A stretch of 64,000 nucleotides of DNA, taken from positions 514,056-578,055 of the forward strand of contig NZ_JACSQI010000002.1 in NCBI RefSeq assembly GCF_014836715.1, in the 5' to 3' direction. This DNA is from Escherichia whittamii (GTDB lineage: Bacteria > Pseudomonadota > Gammaproteobacteria > Enterobacterales > Enterobacteriaceae). The notes below the pieces were generated by a model. The model was not told where the DNA came from. It saw only the letters and a list, made by a program, of their open reading frames with translations, and searched no databases. This document shows, piece by piece, positions 16,825 to 25,759 of the stretch; the first letter of the stretch is position 1, and each line of letters starts with the position of its first letter. The position numbers were made by a program, and so were the translations under genes.

Positions 16825-17745
16825 TCAGTCAATACACGGTTCTGTTACCCCTGTCAGGAAATCGATAAATTTTCTGACCTTTAACGGTAGAAAGCGCTTA
16901 TATGGATAGATAATCATAAAGGGTCGGGAGGTGCCGCCAAAGCCAGGCAATAGCTCAATCAACTCTCCGCGCTTTAACTCATCCTCGACGCTAAATCGGT
17001 AAACCTGCATCACACCTGCGCTGTTTTTAACTAACGTCAGGGTCGCAAGATAATCTTCCCGACAGACTAACCGCCCGCTGGTTTCAATTCTGAATTCCCG
17101 TTTTTTTTCCATAAACGACCAGGGGGCAGGACGGCCATTGCCCGGAAGGATGTACTGAATGCAGTTGTGATGCGCCAAATCGGTGGGAGTGGTCGGGGCC
17201 GGATGATTTCGCAGATATGACGGCGTCGCGACAACAATAAGTTCAGCATCTTCCAGGCGGCGCGCAACCAGACCAGAGTCGAGCAGTTCGCTGCCGCGAA
17301 TGGCCAGATCAAATTTGTCTTCAGAGAAATCAATATTCTGATCGCTCACTTCCAGATTCACTGTCAGCTCAGGATAAAGGGCGCAAAATTCAGACAACCG
17401 TGGCAGCAGGCGAAAGTGCGCGTAAAGCGAGGGAGCGCTGATACTGAGAGTGCCAACAGGAATCTGCTGTTGATCAGATATTTTTTCCTCTGCCTCCACG
17501 AACTGGTTCAGCGCCCTGCGGCAATCCAGATAGTAACGCTGGCCGATGTCTGTCGGACGCATGCTGCGTGTTGTTCTAATAAATAATCGTGTTTGCAGCC
17601 GTTTCTCCAGTCTGGCGACAGAGCGGCTGACGGCGGCTGGCGTTACACCTGCCGCCGCTGCGGCGGCAGTAAAGCTACCAGTTTCAACTGTCAGGCAAAA
17701 TAGTTCGATACTGCCCAACTGGAGATCGTCAAAATAGCGCCGCAC
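16825..17745 (-). CDS. LysR-family regulator of unknown target
   Basis: This 306-residue protein has a helix-turn-helix in FTAAAAAAGVTPAAVSRSVARLEKRL (about 25-50, shown in part) and an effector domain with the usual LysR blocks of the AaeR/DmlR subgroup. It is divergent from the dehydrogenase gene at 17865 with a 119-base gap, so it probably controls that gene. It belongs to the island downstream of asnV and is not a K-12 gene at this place. Confidence 0.85.
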   Translation of the reverse strand: MRRYFDDLQLGSIELFCLTVETGSFTAAAAAAGVTPAAVSRSVARLEKRLQTRLFIRTTRSMRPTDIGQRYYLDCRRALNQFVEAEEKISDQQQIPVGTLSISAPSLYAHFRLLPRLSEFCALYPELTVNLEVSDQNIDFSEDKFDLAIRGSELLDSGLVARRLEDAELIVVATPSYLRNHPAPTTPTDLAHHNCIQYILPGNGRPAPWSFMEKKREFRIETSGRLVCREDYLATLTLVKNSAGVMQVYRFSVEDELKRGELIELLPGFGGTSRPFMIIYPYKRFLPLKVRKFIDFLTGVTEPCID

Positions 17746-17864
17746 ACTGCTTCCTCATTTATTACATTATGTATTAATTAAAATTCATTAAGCCCTGTTT
17801 TTCAACTTCTGGGTATGAATTAACGTTCATGTCACGCAACTAACTTCCTGAAAGAGGACATAAC

Positions 17865-18605
17865 ATGAACAGAACGAAAACGGTTATTGTGACGGGCGCA
17901 TCAAGTGGTCTGGGTTTAGCGATTGCACAGGCCTTTTTGGCCAGGAATTATAATGTTGTCGCGAACGCTCGATCACTTCAGCGATTGCAAAACATGGCTG
18001 ATGGTCTGGGCAACCCGCGTAATTTGCTGCTAGTGCCGGGTGATATCTCACTCCCTGAAACGGCAGCCAACTTATTCACCCTGTCTGAGAAGCACTTCGG
18101 GCAGGTCGATATTCTGGTCAACAATGCGGGTATTTTTATTGCAAAACCCGTTACTGACTATACGCCCCAGGACGTCGTTTCCATGACAGACACTAATCTT
18201 AAGGGCTTCTTCTATCCGGCGCAGGCTGCGGCACGCCACATGTCACAGCGTGGTTCAGGGCATATCATTACCATCACGGCGTCAATCGCGATGCAGCCTA
18301 ACCGTAAAATCCCGGCATTGTTACCCGTGCTGATTAAAGGTGGGTTGAATCAGGCGATCCGCGGGCTAGCGCTGGAACTGGCGCCGCATAATATTATGGT
18401 TAATGGCGTTGCGCCCGGCGTCATCGCGACTCCTATGCATGAGTCGGATGAACAGAGTCTGGAGTTTTTAAAGGGGCTGGCTCCGACTGAACGGATTGGG
18501 CACCCCCAGGATATCGTTGATGCGGTGCTTTATCTGGCCGACTCTACTTTTGTCACAGGAACAGTGCTGACGGTAGATGGTGGTGCCAGCGCAGGTGTCT
18601 GGTAA
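17865..18605 (+). CDS. short-chain dehydrogenase-like protein without catalytic Tyr
   Basis: A 246-residue Rossmann protein with the NAD(P)-binding TGASSGLG at 10-17, NNAG at 86-89, Asn111 and Ser140. The active-site YxxxK is PVLIK: Pro154 replaces the tyrosine while Lys158 is kept. The C-terminal VTGTVLTVDGGAS is normal. Either the protein uses other chemistry, or it is a binding or non-catalytic homologue; relatives with this change exist as far as I recall. It is preceded by AAAGAGG and followed by a truncated tautomerase gene 12 bases later, so the two were once an operon. Confidence 0.85.
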   Translation: MNRTKTVIVTGASSGLGLAIAQAFLARNYNVVANARSLQRLQNMADGLGNPRNLLLVPGDISLPETAANLFTLSEKHFGQVDILVNNAGIFIAKPVTDYTPQDVVSMTDTNLKGFFYPAQAAARHMSQRGSGHIITITASIAMQPNRKIPALLPVLIKGGLNQAIRGLALELAPHNIMVNGVAPGVIATPMHESDEQSLEFLKGLAPTERIGHPQDIVDAVLYLADSTFVTGTVLTVDGGASAGVW

Positions 18606-18617
18606 GGAGAGTGTACG

Positions 18618-18761
18618 ATGTCTTATGTCAATATCAAGGTCACCAGGGAAGGCGTCAGCGCTGAACATAAACGACTGCTGATTGAAGCCATTAGCCCGCT
18701 GATGATACTGATTACATTCGGTGTCATCCTTTGCGTCATAGGCTGCCGTAAATTTTCCTGA
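18618..18761 (+). pseudogene. truncated 4-oxalocrotonate tautomerase-like gene
   Basis: The frame begins MSYVNIKVTREGVSAEHKRLLIEAI, the N-terminal 25 residues of a small tautomerase (family start MPYVNIKVTREG). It then runs into an unrelated hydrophobic tail and stops after 47 residues. The catalytic Pro1 is also replaced by Ser. It is read as a remnant. A GGTAAGGAGA ribosome-binding site remains. Confidence 0.75.
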
Positions 18762-18874
18762 TAAAATTCAGTCCAGTCTGTCAGTACTGACCGGGCGTTC
18801 TATCTGGAAAACTCGTCTTTATGTTCACCGAACCAAGCGTTTTCCAATGTAAAAATAAACCTCTTCCTCTGGCA

Positions 18875-18896
18875 CAGGGCTGCTGTTGCAGCCCTG
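18875..18896. other. perfect 9-bp hairpin
   Basis: CAGGGCTGC-TGTT-GCAGCCCTG is a perfect inverted repeat 6 bases beyond the stop of the recombinase frame. No T-run follows on either strand, so it is only a possible terminator. Confidence 0.45.
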
Positions 18897-18902
18897 ACAA
18901 CC

Positions 18903-19463
18903 TTAGACTTCAATCGACTCCGAGATCTCTAACGCATCATCGACCTCAATTCCCAGATAACGGACTGTGCTCTCCAGTTTCTTATGACCTAACAGAAGTT
19001 GGATCACCCGAAGATTCTTAATTTTCTTGTAGATTAGGTAATGTTTTGTTCTTCTTATGGAATGTGTGCTGTAAAGCGAATCGTCGAGAACAAGCTTTGC
19101 TACTCCCCCATGAAAAATTCGGTTGTATTGACGGGTTGATATGTGCTGGTTAGTACCAACACGAGATCGGAACAAGAAGTCTTTACTGTGCAAGTTGCCA
19201 AGCTTTATCAATGCAGCAACAGCTTCTCTTATCCCTTTGGTTATCTCGAATTGCACAGGGCTACCGGTTTTCTGTTGCAACACCGTTGCTCTGCTTGAAA
19301 CAGAGCTACCATATGCAACATCAGATACTTTGAGTCTGACCAGATCACAGCCCCGAAGCTTACTGTCCAGGGCCATATTGAACAGAGCTAAATCGCGCGT
19401 TTTACCTTCCAGTTCAAGTCGGATTCGGATACCCCAGATATGAGATATCTGAAGTGGTCTTTT
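18903..19463 (-). pseudogene. tyrosine recombinase, N-terminus missing
   Basis: The reverse frame is open from a TAA at 19464-19466 to 18903 (186 codons) and reads KRPLQISHIWGIRIRLELEG followed by SKLRGCDLVRLKV. It keeps the catalytic Arg (SKLRGC), HSIRR, LGHKKLESTVRYLG with the Tyr, and an intact C-terminus ending DDALEISESIEV. No good start codon is seen before the ATG at 19376, which would leave out the first part of the domain. It is a short-type integrase common on plasmids and islands, probably inactive, though an alternative start cannot be excluded. Confidence 0.7.
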
Positions 19464-19556
19464 TTAGCCTATGATACGGTCTTTGTTCCACGGTGACGTG
19501 TTCATATTCAAATCTCTGAGTTCAAGAACTCTTTCTTAACAACGAAAGGCCATAAA

Positions 19557-19898
19557 ATGAATATCGAAGCATTTGCTTTTGGCACCACTAACTGGGGTGA
19601 AGTCGAAAAAACAGAACATCCAGGGGAAACAGGCATGGCCTACTGGCGCACACAATTTTTTGGTCACAAGCCAAACCAAATCCGTGTGCGAATGGTTGAA
19701 TATACCCCAGGTTACCTTGCGGATCATTGGTGCAGTAAAGGTCATGTCCTTTTATGCCTGGAGGGTGAACTCGAAACACTACTCGCAGATGGCCGCAAAT
19801 TCACTTTAACTGCGGGGATGAGTTATCAGGTTGGTGATAACGCAGAATCACATCAGTCCAGAACGGAGACAGGAGCAAAACTCTTTATCGTGGACTGA
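19557..19898 (+). CDS. small cupin protein (DHCW-motif type)
   Basis: This 113-residue single-domain cupin has RVRMVEYTPGYLADHWCSKGH at about 44-64, containing the DHWC motif, then LCLEGELETLLADGR and GMSYQVGDNAESHQS. Proteins of this group are small cytoplasmic beta-barrels of unknown function. AACGAAAGG precedes the start. The gene is intact within an otherwise decayed island. Confidence 0.8.
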   Translation: MNIEAFAFGTTNWGEVEKTEHPGETGMAYWRTQFFGHKPNQIRVRMVEYTPGYLADHWCSKGHVLLCLEGELETLLADGRKFTLTAGMSYQVGDNAESHQSRTETGAKLFIVD

Positions 19899-19945
19899 CG
19901 GATTCATCGTTGTTGCGATTGTGACGTCCGATTCCAGCTGTGAGT

Positions 19946-20155
19946 TCAACTGATAGACGCAACACACTTATTGAACCGTTCTGCGGGTGATTCATAGTCT
20001 AGCGTTTTTCTCAGCCTCTCGTTGAGCTGTCTGGCAACACTGTTTAGTCTTTGTTGGCTGTGAACTGATAAGTCAGTTCCTTTTGGAAAATACTGTCTGA
20101 GTAATCTGTTTGTATTTTCATTTGAGCCGCATCCAACCAGAAGAGCCAGATTCAA
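19946..20155 (-). mobile_element. IS30-family transposase, 3' remnant
   Basis: The frame contains [21 protein letters not shown] and [20 protein letters not shown], the C-terminal part of IS30-type transposases. Everything upstream of the GSNEN block is lost, and the break lies at the junction with the asnV-flank sequence. No terminal repeats were identified. Confidence 0.85.
20143..20152 (+). other. relic of the asnV attachment site
   Basis: GAGCCAGATT repeats the end of asnV (16428-16437) and is followed by a tRNA-type terminator. It looks like the original sequence behind asnV, displaced 3.7 kb by the island. Confidence 0.6.
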
Positions 20156-20184
20156 AAAAGCCTGCTTTCGAGCAGGTTTTTTGC
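20154..20184. terminator. terminator beyond the asnV island
   Basis: AAAAAAGCCTGC-TTTC-GAGCAGGTTTTTTGC is an intrinsic terminator on the forward strand, probably asnV's own, and also serves ldtA on the reverse strand. Confidence 0.8.
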
Positions 20185-20203
20185 TTTCTACGTAACAACT
20201 ATT

Positions 20204-21136
20204 TTAAAACATCTGCCTCGCCCCAGAATTAACTTGCACTGGCATTCCTGAACGACGCTGCAAGGCTGCGTTTGCGCGATTTACATCAACTTCTTGTCCG
20301 TTGATAAACGCCTGCAATGAAGGAGTTACCGGCAGTGGCACTTTTCTGTCGGACTCATATTCCGCCCGATTGCGCGACAACGGTTCATGAACTTCCAGCC
20401 ACTTTGAGCCATCCAGTTCCGTTGTATATTTCACCGGCTGATCGATAATTTGCACGCGCGTCCCGACTGGAACATTATCGAATAAATACTTTATGTCATC
20501 TTTGCGCAGACGAATACAGCCCTGGCTCACCCGTAAGCCAATGCCAAAATTGGCATTAGTACCATGGATGGCATAAAGCCGACCAATATAGATGGCATAA
20601 AGCCCCATAGGATTATCGGGTCCAGCGGGGACAAATGCTGGCAGGCTCTCCCCACGTTTCGCATATTCGCGGCGAGTATTAGGGGTTGGCGTCCAGGTCG
20701 GCGCTTCTTGTTTGCGTTCAACGGCTGTCACCCAATTGCGCGGCGTTTCACGCCCGGCCTGACCGATGCCGATAGGAAAAACTTCCACAGTATTACTGTC
20801 TGGCGGGTAGTAATAAAGACGCATCTCGGCGACGTTAACTACAATCCCTTTACGAACAGTGGCGGGCAAAATCAATTGCTGCGGAATGGTGAGTTGCGAG
20901 CCAGACTTCGGCAAAAAAACGTCAACTCCCGGATTCGCTTCCAGCATATTACTCAGCCCTTGCCCGTACTGCGCAGCAAAGGTTTCAAGCGGCTGGGTAT
21001 TGCGATCGGGAACCGTAACCGTAAGAGGCTGCCCAACTAAACGGCTACCCTCTGGAGGGAGTGGATAAGTTACCGCCAGGCTATTATGGCTGGCAAAAAG
21101 CAGAACAAATGAGCAAAGAATATTTACACGACGCAT
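20204..21136 (-). CDS. ldtA: L,D-transpeptidase LdtA (ErfK)
   Basis: A 310-residue periplasmic enzyme with an N-terminal signal peptide ([20 protein letters not shown]), a LysM-like segment at about 40-85 and a YkuD catalytic domain with [24 protein letters not shown], where the Cys is the nucleophile. It attaches Braun lipoprotein to peptidoglycan, together with its paralogues. The second of two adjacent ATGs was chosen because it gives the K-12 length and better spacing to AAGGGA. Confidence 0.94.
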   Translation of the reverse strand: MRRVNILCSFVLLFASHNSLAVTYPLPPEGSRLVGQPLTVTVPDRNTQPLETFAAQYGQGLSNMLEANPGVDVFLPKSGSQLTIPQQLILPATVRKGIVVNVAEMRLYYYPPDSNTVEVFPIGIGQAGRETPRNWVTAVERKQEAPTWTPTPNTRREYAKRGESLPAFVPAGPDNPMGLYAIYIGRLYAIHGTNANFGIGLRVSQGCIRLRKDDIKYLFDNVPVGTRVQIIDQPVKYTTELDGSKWLEVHEPLSRNRAEYESDRKVPLPVTPSLQAFINGQEVDVNRANAALQRRSGMPVQVNSGARQMF

Positions 21137-21199
21137 CATGTCCCTTTCCTAAGTCGCGAAAGCTATCCGATAAGTATAGCTTTATCTGGCTTTTCGTTT

Positions 21200-22279
21200 T
21201 TAACTGTTCAATTCAGAAGTCGTCTTCCCCGGTAGAACAATATTACTGGCAGCAAGCTCGCCCATGTTGCTGTATATCGCGCAGGCAGCCTCAATGATGG
21301 GCATTGCCAGCGCTGCACCACTCCCCTCACCTAAACGCATGTCCATATTGAGATAGTGCTCCAGTCCCAAATGTGCCAGCGCAATACGCGCCCCTTTTTC
21401 CGCCGACAAGTGGGAAGGAATGAGATAGGGGTTGATTGCAGGCGACATCTGGCAGGCGGCAAGTGCAGCGGCATAAGAAAGAAATCCATCCAGCAACACC
21501 GGTAAACCACAGGATGCGGCACCTAACATCACGCCAGCGATTCCGACCAAATCAAAGCCACCCACTTTGGCCAGCACATCAATACCATCCAGTGGATTCG
21601 GTTGATTCAATGTTATTGCCCGACGAACAACATCAATTTTATTAGCCAGTTTATCTGTCGGCAGGTTTGCGCCAATACCGACCACTTCTTCAGGATCGTG
21701 TCCAGTAATCGTACTGACTATCGCCGCTGCCGGTGTGGTATTTGCCATCCCCAGTTCACCCACACCAAACAGCGTGATGCCATTTCTCGCTAACTCGCGC
21801 GTATATTGTATGACGTCCAGAAGCAGCTCTTCAGCCTGACTGCGACTCATTGCCGGGCCCGCGGCAATATTACCGCTACCTCGTGCGACACGCATGTTAA
21901 TTAGCCCTGGGATAGGCTCAACGGTATCAATCCCAACATCAATCACGTGAACTTTAGCGCCCGCTTGTGCTGCCAGTACACACACCCCAGTTGTTCCGCG
22001 TGTCATATTTTCAGCCTGAATGGCTGTCACCGCTTTCGGAGAAATAGCAACACCTTCATCCCAGACGCCGTGATCGGCACACATAACCAGTACTGCTTTT
22101 TGGCCCACATGAGGCACACCATTCAGCCCCGGCATTCCTGCCAACTGTACGGCAAGCGTCTCCAGTCTTCCCAGACTACCGACAGGTTTGAGTAACCCAT
22201 CAATATACTGTTGGGCACGCGACATCGCGGCAGGATCGATGGCAGGGATCGTATTCAGTAAATCGGCAAGTGTTTGCAT
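21200..22279 (-). CDS. cobT: nicotinate-nucleotide:DMB phosphoribosyltransferase CobT
   Basis: This 359-residue enzyme, equal in length to K-12 CobT, activates 5,6-dimethylbenzimidazole to alpha-ribazole phosphate for the lower ligand of B12. It shows conserved blocks [40 protein letters not shown] and [15 protein letters not shown], the last with the catalytic Glu. It is third in the cobU-cobS-cobT order, 24 bases after cobS. Confidence 0.96.
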   Translation of the reverse strand: MQTLADLLNTIPAIDPAAMSRAQQYIDGLLKPVGSLGRLETLAVQLAGMPGLNGVPHVGQKAVLVMCADHGVWDEGVAISPKAVTAIQAENMTRGTTGVCVLAAQAGAKVHVIDVGIDTVEPIPGLINMRVARGSGNIAAGPAMSRSQAEELLLDVIQYTRELARNGITLFGVGELGMANTTPAAAIVSTITGHDPEEVVGIGANLPTDKLANKIDVVRRAITLNQPNPLDGIDVLAKVGGFDLVGIAGVMLGAASCGLPVLLDGFLSYAAALAACQMSPAINPYLIPSHLSAEKGARIALAHLGLEHYLNMDMRLGEGSGAALAMPIIEAACAIYSNMGELAASNIVLPGKTTSELNS

Positions 22280-22303
22280 GTCGCGTCTCTTAGGTAATCA
22301 GTC

Positions 22304-23047
22304 TTATAGCAGTGCCAGCAGGAAGACCAGTTCACCAAGCTCTATGGCTGCTCCCAGCGTATCGCCGGTTTGCCCGCCCAGAGTACGTTTGAGAAGCTGA
22401 CCAAGGATGAAAATCGCCACCATCGTCACCACCATAGCAGCAACACCGTGCATGCCTGGTAATAATACGGCAGAAAAAATAGCGGCTAAACCGAGGGTGA
22501 CACAGGTTTGTCGCCCGTCAATTTTGCCAATGAACACATTACCAAGCCCTTCTTCCCGGGCATAACGATGACGATACATCAACAATGCGGCAGTCCCACG
22601 GCTAACCGCACATGCCGCCGCCAGCGATGCAAGGATCGGTTCGCCACGCAGCGCCAACTCGCTTAACACCAGAATCTTTGCCAGAACCACAAAAATCAGC
22701 GCCAGACCGCCGTGGGTACCTAAACGGCTATCACGCATAATTTCCAACATGCGATCGCGGCTACGTGCAGAAAATACGCCATCACAGGTATCTGCGAGGC
22801 CGTCCAGGTGGAATCCACCGGTCATCAGCGCCAGCATCAACACGCTAAACAATGCCGCCAGTGGTACGCCGAACCATGTCTGCAACGCCATGAAGACAAG
22901 TCCGCTAATCGCGCCAAGCAATAAACCAATTAAAGGAAAAGTTATGATACCGCGAGAATAATGCTCGAAATCCAGCCCCTGGGACCAGCGACGCGGTACA
23001 GGCAGACGCGTAATAAAAGAGAGCATCGCCCAAAATAATTTACTCAT
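22304..23047 (-). CDS. cobS: cobalamin synthase CobS
   Basis: This 247-residue integral membrane protein joins adenosyl-GDP-cobinamide to alpha-ribazole (phosphate). The conserved [20 protein letters not shown] lies at about 76-95, with several hydrophobic segments after it. The start at MSKLFWAML overlaps the end of cobU by 4 bases. Confidence 0.95.
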   Translation of the reverse strand: MSKLFWAMLSFITRLPVPRRWSQGLDFEHYSRGIITFPLIGLLLGAISGLVFMALQTWFGVPLAALFSVLMLALMTGGFHLDGLADTCDGVFSARSRDRMLEIMRDSRLGTHGGLALIFVVLAKILVLSELALRGEPILASLAAACAVSRGTAALLMYRHRYAREEGLGNVFIGKIDGRQTCVTLGLAAIFSAVLLPGMHGVAAMVVTMVAIFILGQLLKRTLGGQTGDTLGAAIELGELVFLLALL

Positions 23048-23589
23048 TTGATTTTTACTCCAATACCCGAAACCACCAACCATACTTCATCTGCCGCAGC
23101 AGCCAACTGCTGATTTACCCGCCCGGCAATATCACGAAAATGTCGCGCCAGACGATTCTCCGGCACAATCCCCATTCCCACTTCATTGGTCACTAATACG
23201 ATCTTTGCAGTACAACGTTGACAGGCAGCAATCAACGACTGAATCTCACCATTAATCGCCTGCTCCATCGCGTCATAATCCCATTTTTCAGGATCTTTAT
23301 CGCCGCCATATTCAAACAAAAGATTAGTCACCATTGTTGTAATGCATTCCAGCAACACGGCAGCCTGCGGATTAATGTCTGCGTTAATAAACTCATCAAG
23401 ATTTTTCCAGCGTTCCACCGTGTGCCAGTGCGCCGGGCGGCCTTGCCGATGATGTTCAACCCGCGCCGCCATTTCATCATCAAAGATTTGCGAAGTGGCG
23501 ATATACAGGACCTGTGGAGTATCCCCAATAAGCGCCTCGGCGTGCCGGCTCTTCCCGCTCCGTGCGCCTCCCGTCACCAAAATCATCAT
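23044..23589 (-). CDS. cobU: adenosylcobinamide kinase / guanylyltransferase CobU
   Basis: A 181-residue bifunctional enzyme with the P-loop GGARSGKS near residues 7-14 and the guanylylated histidine in [12 protein letters not shown]. It phosphorylates adenosylcobinamide and adds GMP. It is the first intact gene behind the riboswitch. With CobS and CobT it lets the cell complete B12 from imported cobinamide, the only route left here because the corrin-ring genes are missing. Confidence 0.95.
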   Translation of the reverse strand: MMILVTGGARSGKSRHAEALIGDTPQVLYIATSQIFDDEMAARVEHHRQGRPAHWHTVERWKNLDEFINADINPQAAVLLECITTMVTNLLFEYGGDKDPEKWDYDAMEQAINGEIQSLIAACQRCTAKIVLVTNEVGMGIVPENRLARHFRDIAGRVNQQLAAAADEVWLVVSGIGVKIK

Positions 23590-23631
23590 ACGGGCTCCCG
23601 GTTCAATTGTATGATGGTATTTATTGACCAG

Positions 23632-23652
23632 AACAATGGATGCTCCATTGTT
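23632..23652. other. perfect 9-bp inverted repeat before cobU
   Basis: AACAATGGA-TGC-TCCATTGTT sits 43 bases upstream of the cobU start. It could be an operator or an RNA hairpin; no T-run follows. Its meaning is unknown. Confidence 0.4.
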
Positions 23653-23723
23653 ACTGACCGTAATAACATTTCTTCGATTAATACTGCGCGTATTAAAAAT
23701 AAAAATCCAGCATTCTCAATCCA

Positions 23724-24158
23724 TTACGAATGAGGGAGACATTGTGAAATAGCCCGATTTCCCTGCGTGAACGACCGACAGAATGTGTCATTAGCAACGG
23801 TTTCTCTGAATTGACACGTTTCATTCAGATAATGGATTAACGCTACAGCCCCACCAGCCGGACCAGTCAGCAAACGAGCATTGTGCTCTACTATTAAGAT
23901 TACCGTCACGCCATCAGACTGAGGGAGCCTTTCTGGTATGAGTGTCCCGCTTTCAGCAATCAATAACAGCACTGAATAATCGCTATACGCATCTGATAAT
24001 GATTGTTCTGGCCCACCGTTAAAAGGCAGGAAATTTTGCTGCCAATCCTCACCAACAAAACAGGTAACAGGCAACATTTCAGCCAGATATTTCGCCAGAT
24101 TAATATCGCCAGAGGAGAGGCAAAAAAGAGCTATCGATTCGGGTTTTATCATTTTCAT
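23724..24158 (-). pseudogene. cbiG: cbiG N-terminal remnant
   Basis: The frame starts MKMIKPESIALFCLSSGD behind GGAGG and continues LAKYLAEMLPVTCF, FLPFNGG and LLTGPAGGAVALIHYLN. These match the start of Salmonella CbiG (cobalt-precorrin 5A hydrolase) in order, with a small internal loss around residues 65-80. It stops after 144 codons, where CbiG has about 350, and the tail no longer resembles the family. In Salmonella cbiG lies in the middle of a 17-gene cbi cluster between the riboswitch and cobU. Here all other cbi genes are gone, so this is the footprint of that deletion. Confidence 0.75.
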
Positions 24159-24384
24159 ATCCCCCGTCCTCCGCTTCGTTTCCTGCAATGACGGTCAGGC
24201 TGATATACCAAAAAAAACGATTGCCGCGATTTAAGTGCAGCCCAGGTGCCTGTCGGCACTACAATGAATGAACTAAATGATGCCGCCATACCCTGATCCT
24301 CTCAGGGTGGTAGGGGTATAAAGACGCGCCAGTACTCAACCGGGCGCTTCCGGACAACCCACTTCCCACCGAAGTTGTTGGTAT

Positions 24385-24545
24385 TGACTAACAGGCTGGT
24401 CTTCTGGCTTCGCATCATCCTCCCCCGGCCTTCCCAATCTCGCGATCAGTGGTATTTTCGGGGTTGTCAGCATTACAGCAGCGGGGGCTGCGAGGGATTT
24501 CCACCCTCTTCCCAGGCACAAATGTGCCACACCTGTCAGCGTATG
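24385..24545 (-). promoter_or_regulatory. cobalamin riboswitch
   Basis: On the reverse strand the aptamer blocks appear in order: GACAGGTG, GCCTGGGAAG, AATCCCTCGCAGCCCCCGCTG, GGGAAGGCCGG, and the B12 box GAAGCCAGAAGACCAGCCTG at 24391-24410. It controls the genes on the same strand, now cbiG' and cobUST. About 230 bases separate it from the cbiG start (24159-24384), and this stretch has no gene. Adenosylcobalamin binding should lower expression. Confidence 0.93.
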
Positions 24546-24640
24546 TTATGAGCTGATTTCACTTTTCCCATAACACGTAAATAACGTTAATTATTCATTC
24601 CAGAGTTTATTTAAACCTTCCTCTTTTTTGGGCATTTACT

Positions 24641-25555
24641 CTATACCGTTTCCATCGCCGCAGTTTCACTCACTTGCTGCCGATACACCTGCGGCGTAAC
24701 CTGATAAGTCTGACGAAAAACTTTGCAAAAATAACTGGTTTGCGAAAAACCTAAATTACGCGCAATGCTGGCGATGCTCCAGTCACTATGACACAGCAAC
24801 TCACGAGCACTAGCCATCCGTTGTTGGTTTACCCACGCATTAAAACCGACCCCATGGTATTTTTTAAATAATTTACTAAAATAATAAGGACTTAGATAAA
24901 CGTGCGAGGCAACATCTTCCAAACGCAAATCGTCCGATAAATGCGAATCAATATAGCGTAAAGCTTTTTTCATTTTATTGTCGTGGGGATTAGGCGCACG
25001 AGTCTGGCGTACCGAATCTGACTGAGATTTGTTCTCTTTAATAACAACAAAATTGAGTTGTTTTTTGAGGCAATTTTCCACAATCAACTTCAACAAATCA
25101 GCAGAGGCCATAACTCGCGAGTAATCCATCTCCGGGACTTTGCGAAATTCATTAAGTAATTCGGGATCGGCTTGCCAACGATCATCGACATTCAGAATAT
25201 CGATCAAATCGACATCACCATTACGCAGGCGGACTTGTCCACACAACACAAAGCCGACTAAATGCCCGGCAATCACCAAAGGAATAGAGAAATCGGTTAA
25301 CCCTGCGTGGCAACGGTAAATACAAGGTTGATCGGATTTAGAGGCTTCCAGGCCTCCGCAACGATCGCTCATGCGGCAACGAGTACTAAGCTGTGGATGT
25401 TGCCGCATCATCTGACAAAACGGGGTGAAGTTAAACAGTTCGGAAATTTCATCACCGTGGATATTGACCACGACAACCGCAAGGCTGGTCGCCTGTGCAA
25501 AATCCTGCGCGATTTTATTAATGAGTTCTGAATTAAGTACCGCCGCAGAAATCAT
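24641..25555 (-). CDS. pocR: AraC-type activator PocR of pdu and cob
   Basis: This 304-residue protein has an N-terminal PocR sensory domain with conserved cysteines (FCQMMR, TRCRMSDRCGG, CIYRCHAG) and a C-terminal AraC DNA-binding domain of two helix-turn-helix units at about 195-295 (LEDVASHVYLSPYYFSKLFKK and IARNLGFSQTSYFCKVFR). In Salmonella PocR senses 1,2-propanediol and activates both cob/cbi and pdu. It keeps the Salmonella position next to pduF. Confidence 0.95.
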   Translation of the reverse strand: MISAAVLNSELINKIAQDFAQATSLAVVVVNIHGDEISELFNFTPFCQMMRQHPQLSTRCRMSDRCGGLEASKSDQPCIYRCHAGLTDFSIPLVIAGHLVGFVLCGQVRLRNGDVDLIDILNVDDRWQADPELLNEFRKVPEMDYSRVMASADLLKLIVENCLKKQLNFVVIKENKSQSDSVRQTRAPNPHDNKMKKALRYIDSHLSDDLRLEDVASHVYLSPYYFSKLFKKYHGVGFNAWVNQQRMASARELLCHSDWSIASIARNLGFSQTSYFCKVFRQTYQVTPQVYRQQVSETAAMETV

Positions 25556-25585
25556 GATAAAACCTCCCAGTTAATTTATTGTTAT

Positions 25586-25607
25586 TGTAAAAAACAATTG
25601 TTTTACA
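25586..25607. promoter_or_regulatory. inverted repeat before pocR
   Basis: TGTAAAA-N8-TTTTACA is a perfect 7-bp dyad 30 bases upstream of the pocR start, a plausible operator. The protein that binds it is not known to me. Confidence 0.4.
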
Positions 25608-25664
25608 TTTAATCTTCACATCATCCCTGATGATTTACTGACGAGAAGCACAAAAGACAATAAC

Positions 25665-25695
25665 AAAAGCCTCCATGAAGCGGGAGACTTTTTAA
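25665..25695 (-). terminator. terminator after pduF
   Basis: On the reverse strand AAAAAGTCTCCCGC / GGAGGCTTTTG forms a stem followed by TTATTG, within the 65-95 bases after the pduF stop. Confidence 0.55.
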
Positions 25696-25759
25696 TAAGT
25701 TCGGAAAGCAGATCACAAACAGTAAAAAAATAAACGTTTATAACCGCCTGGTTATTTCG

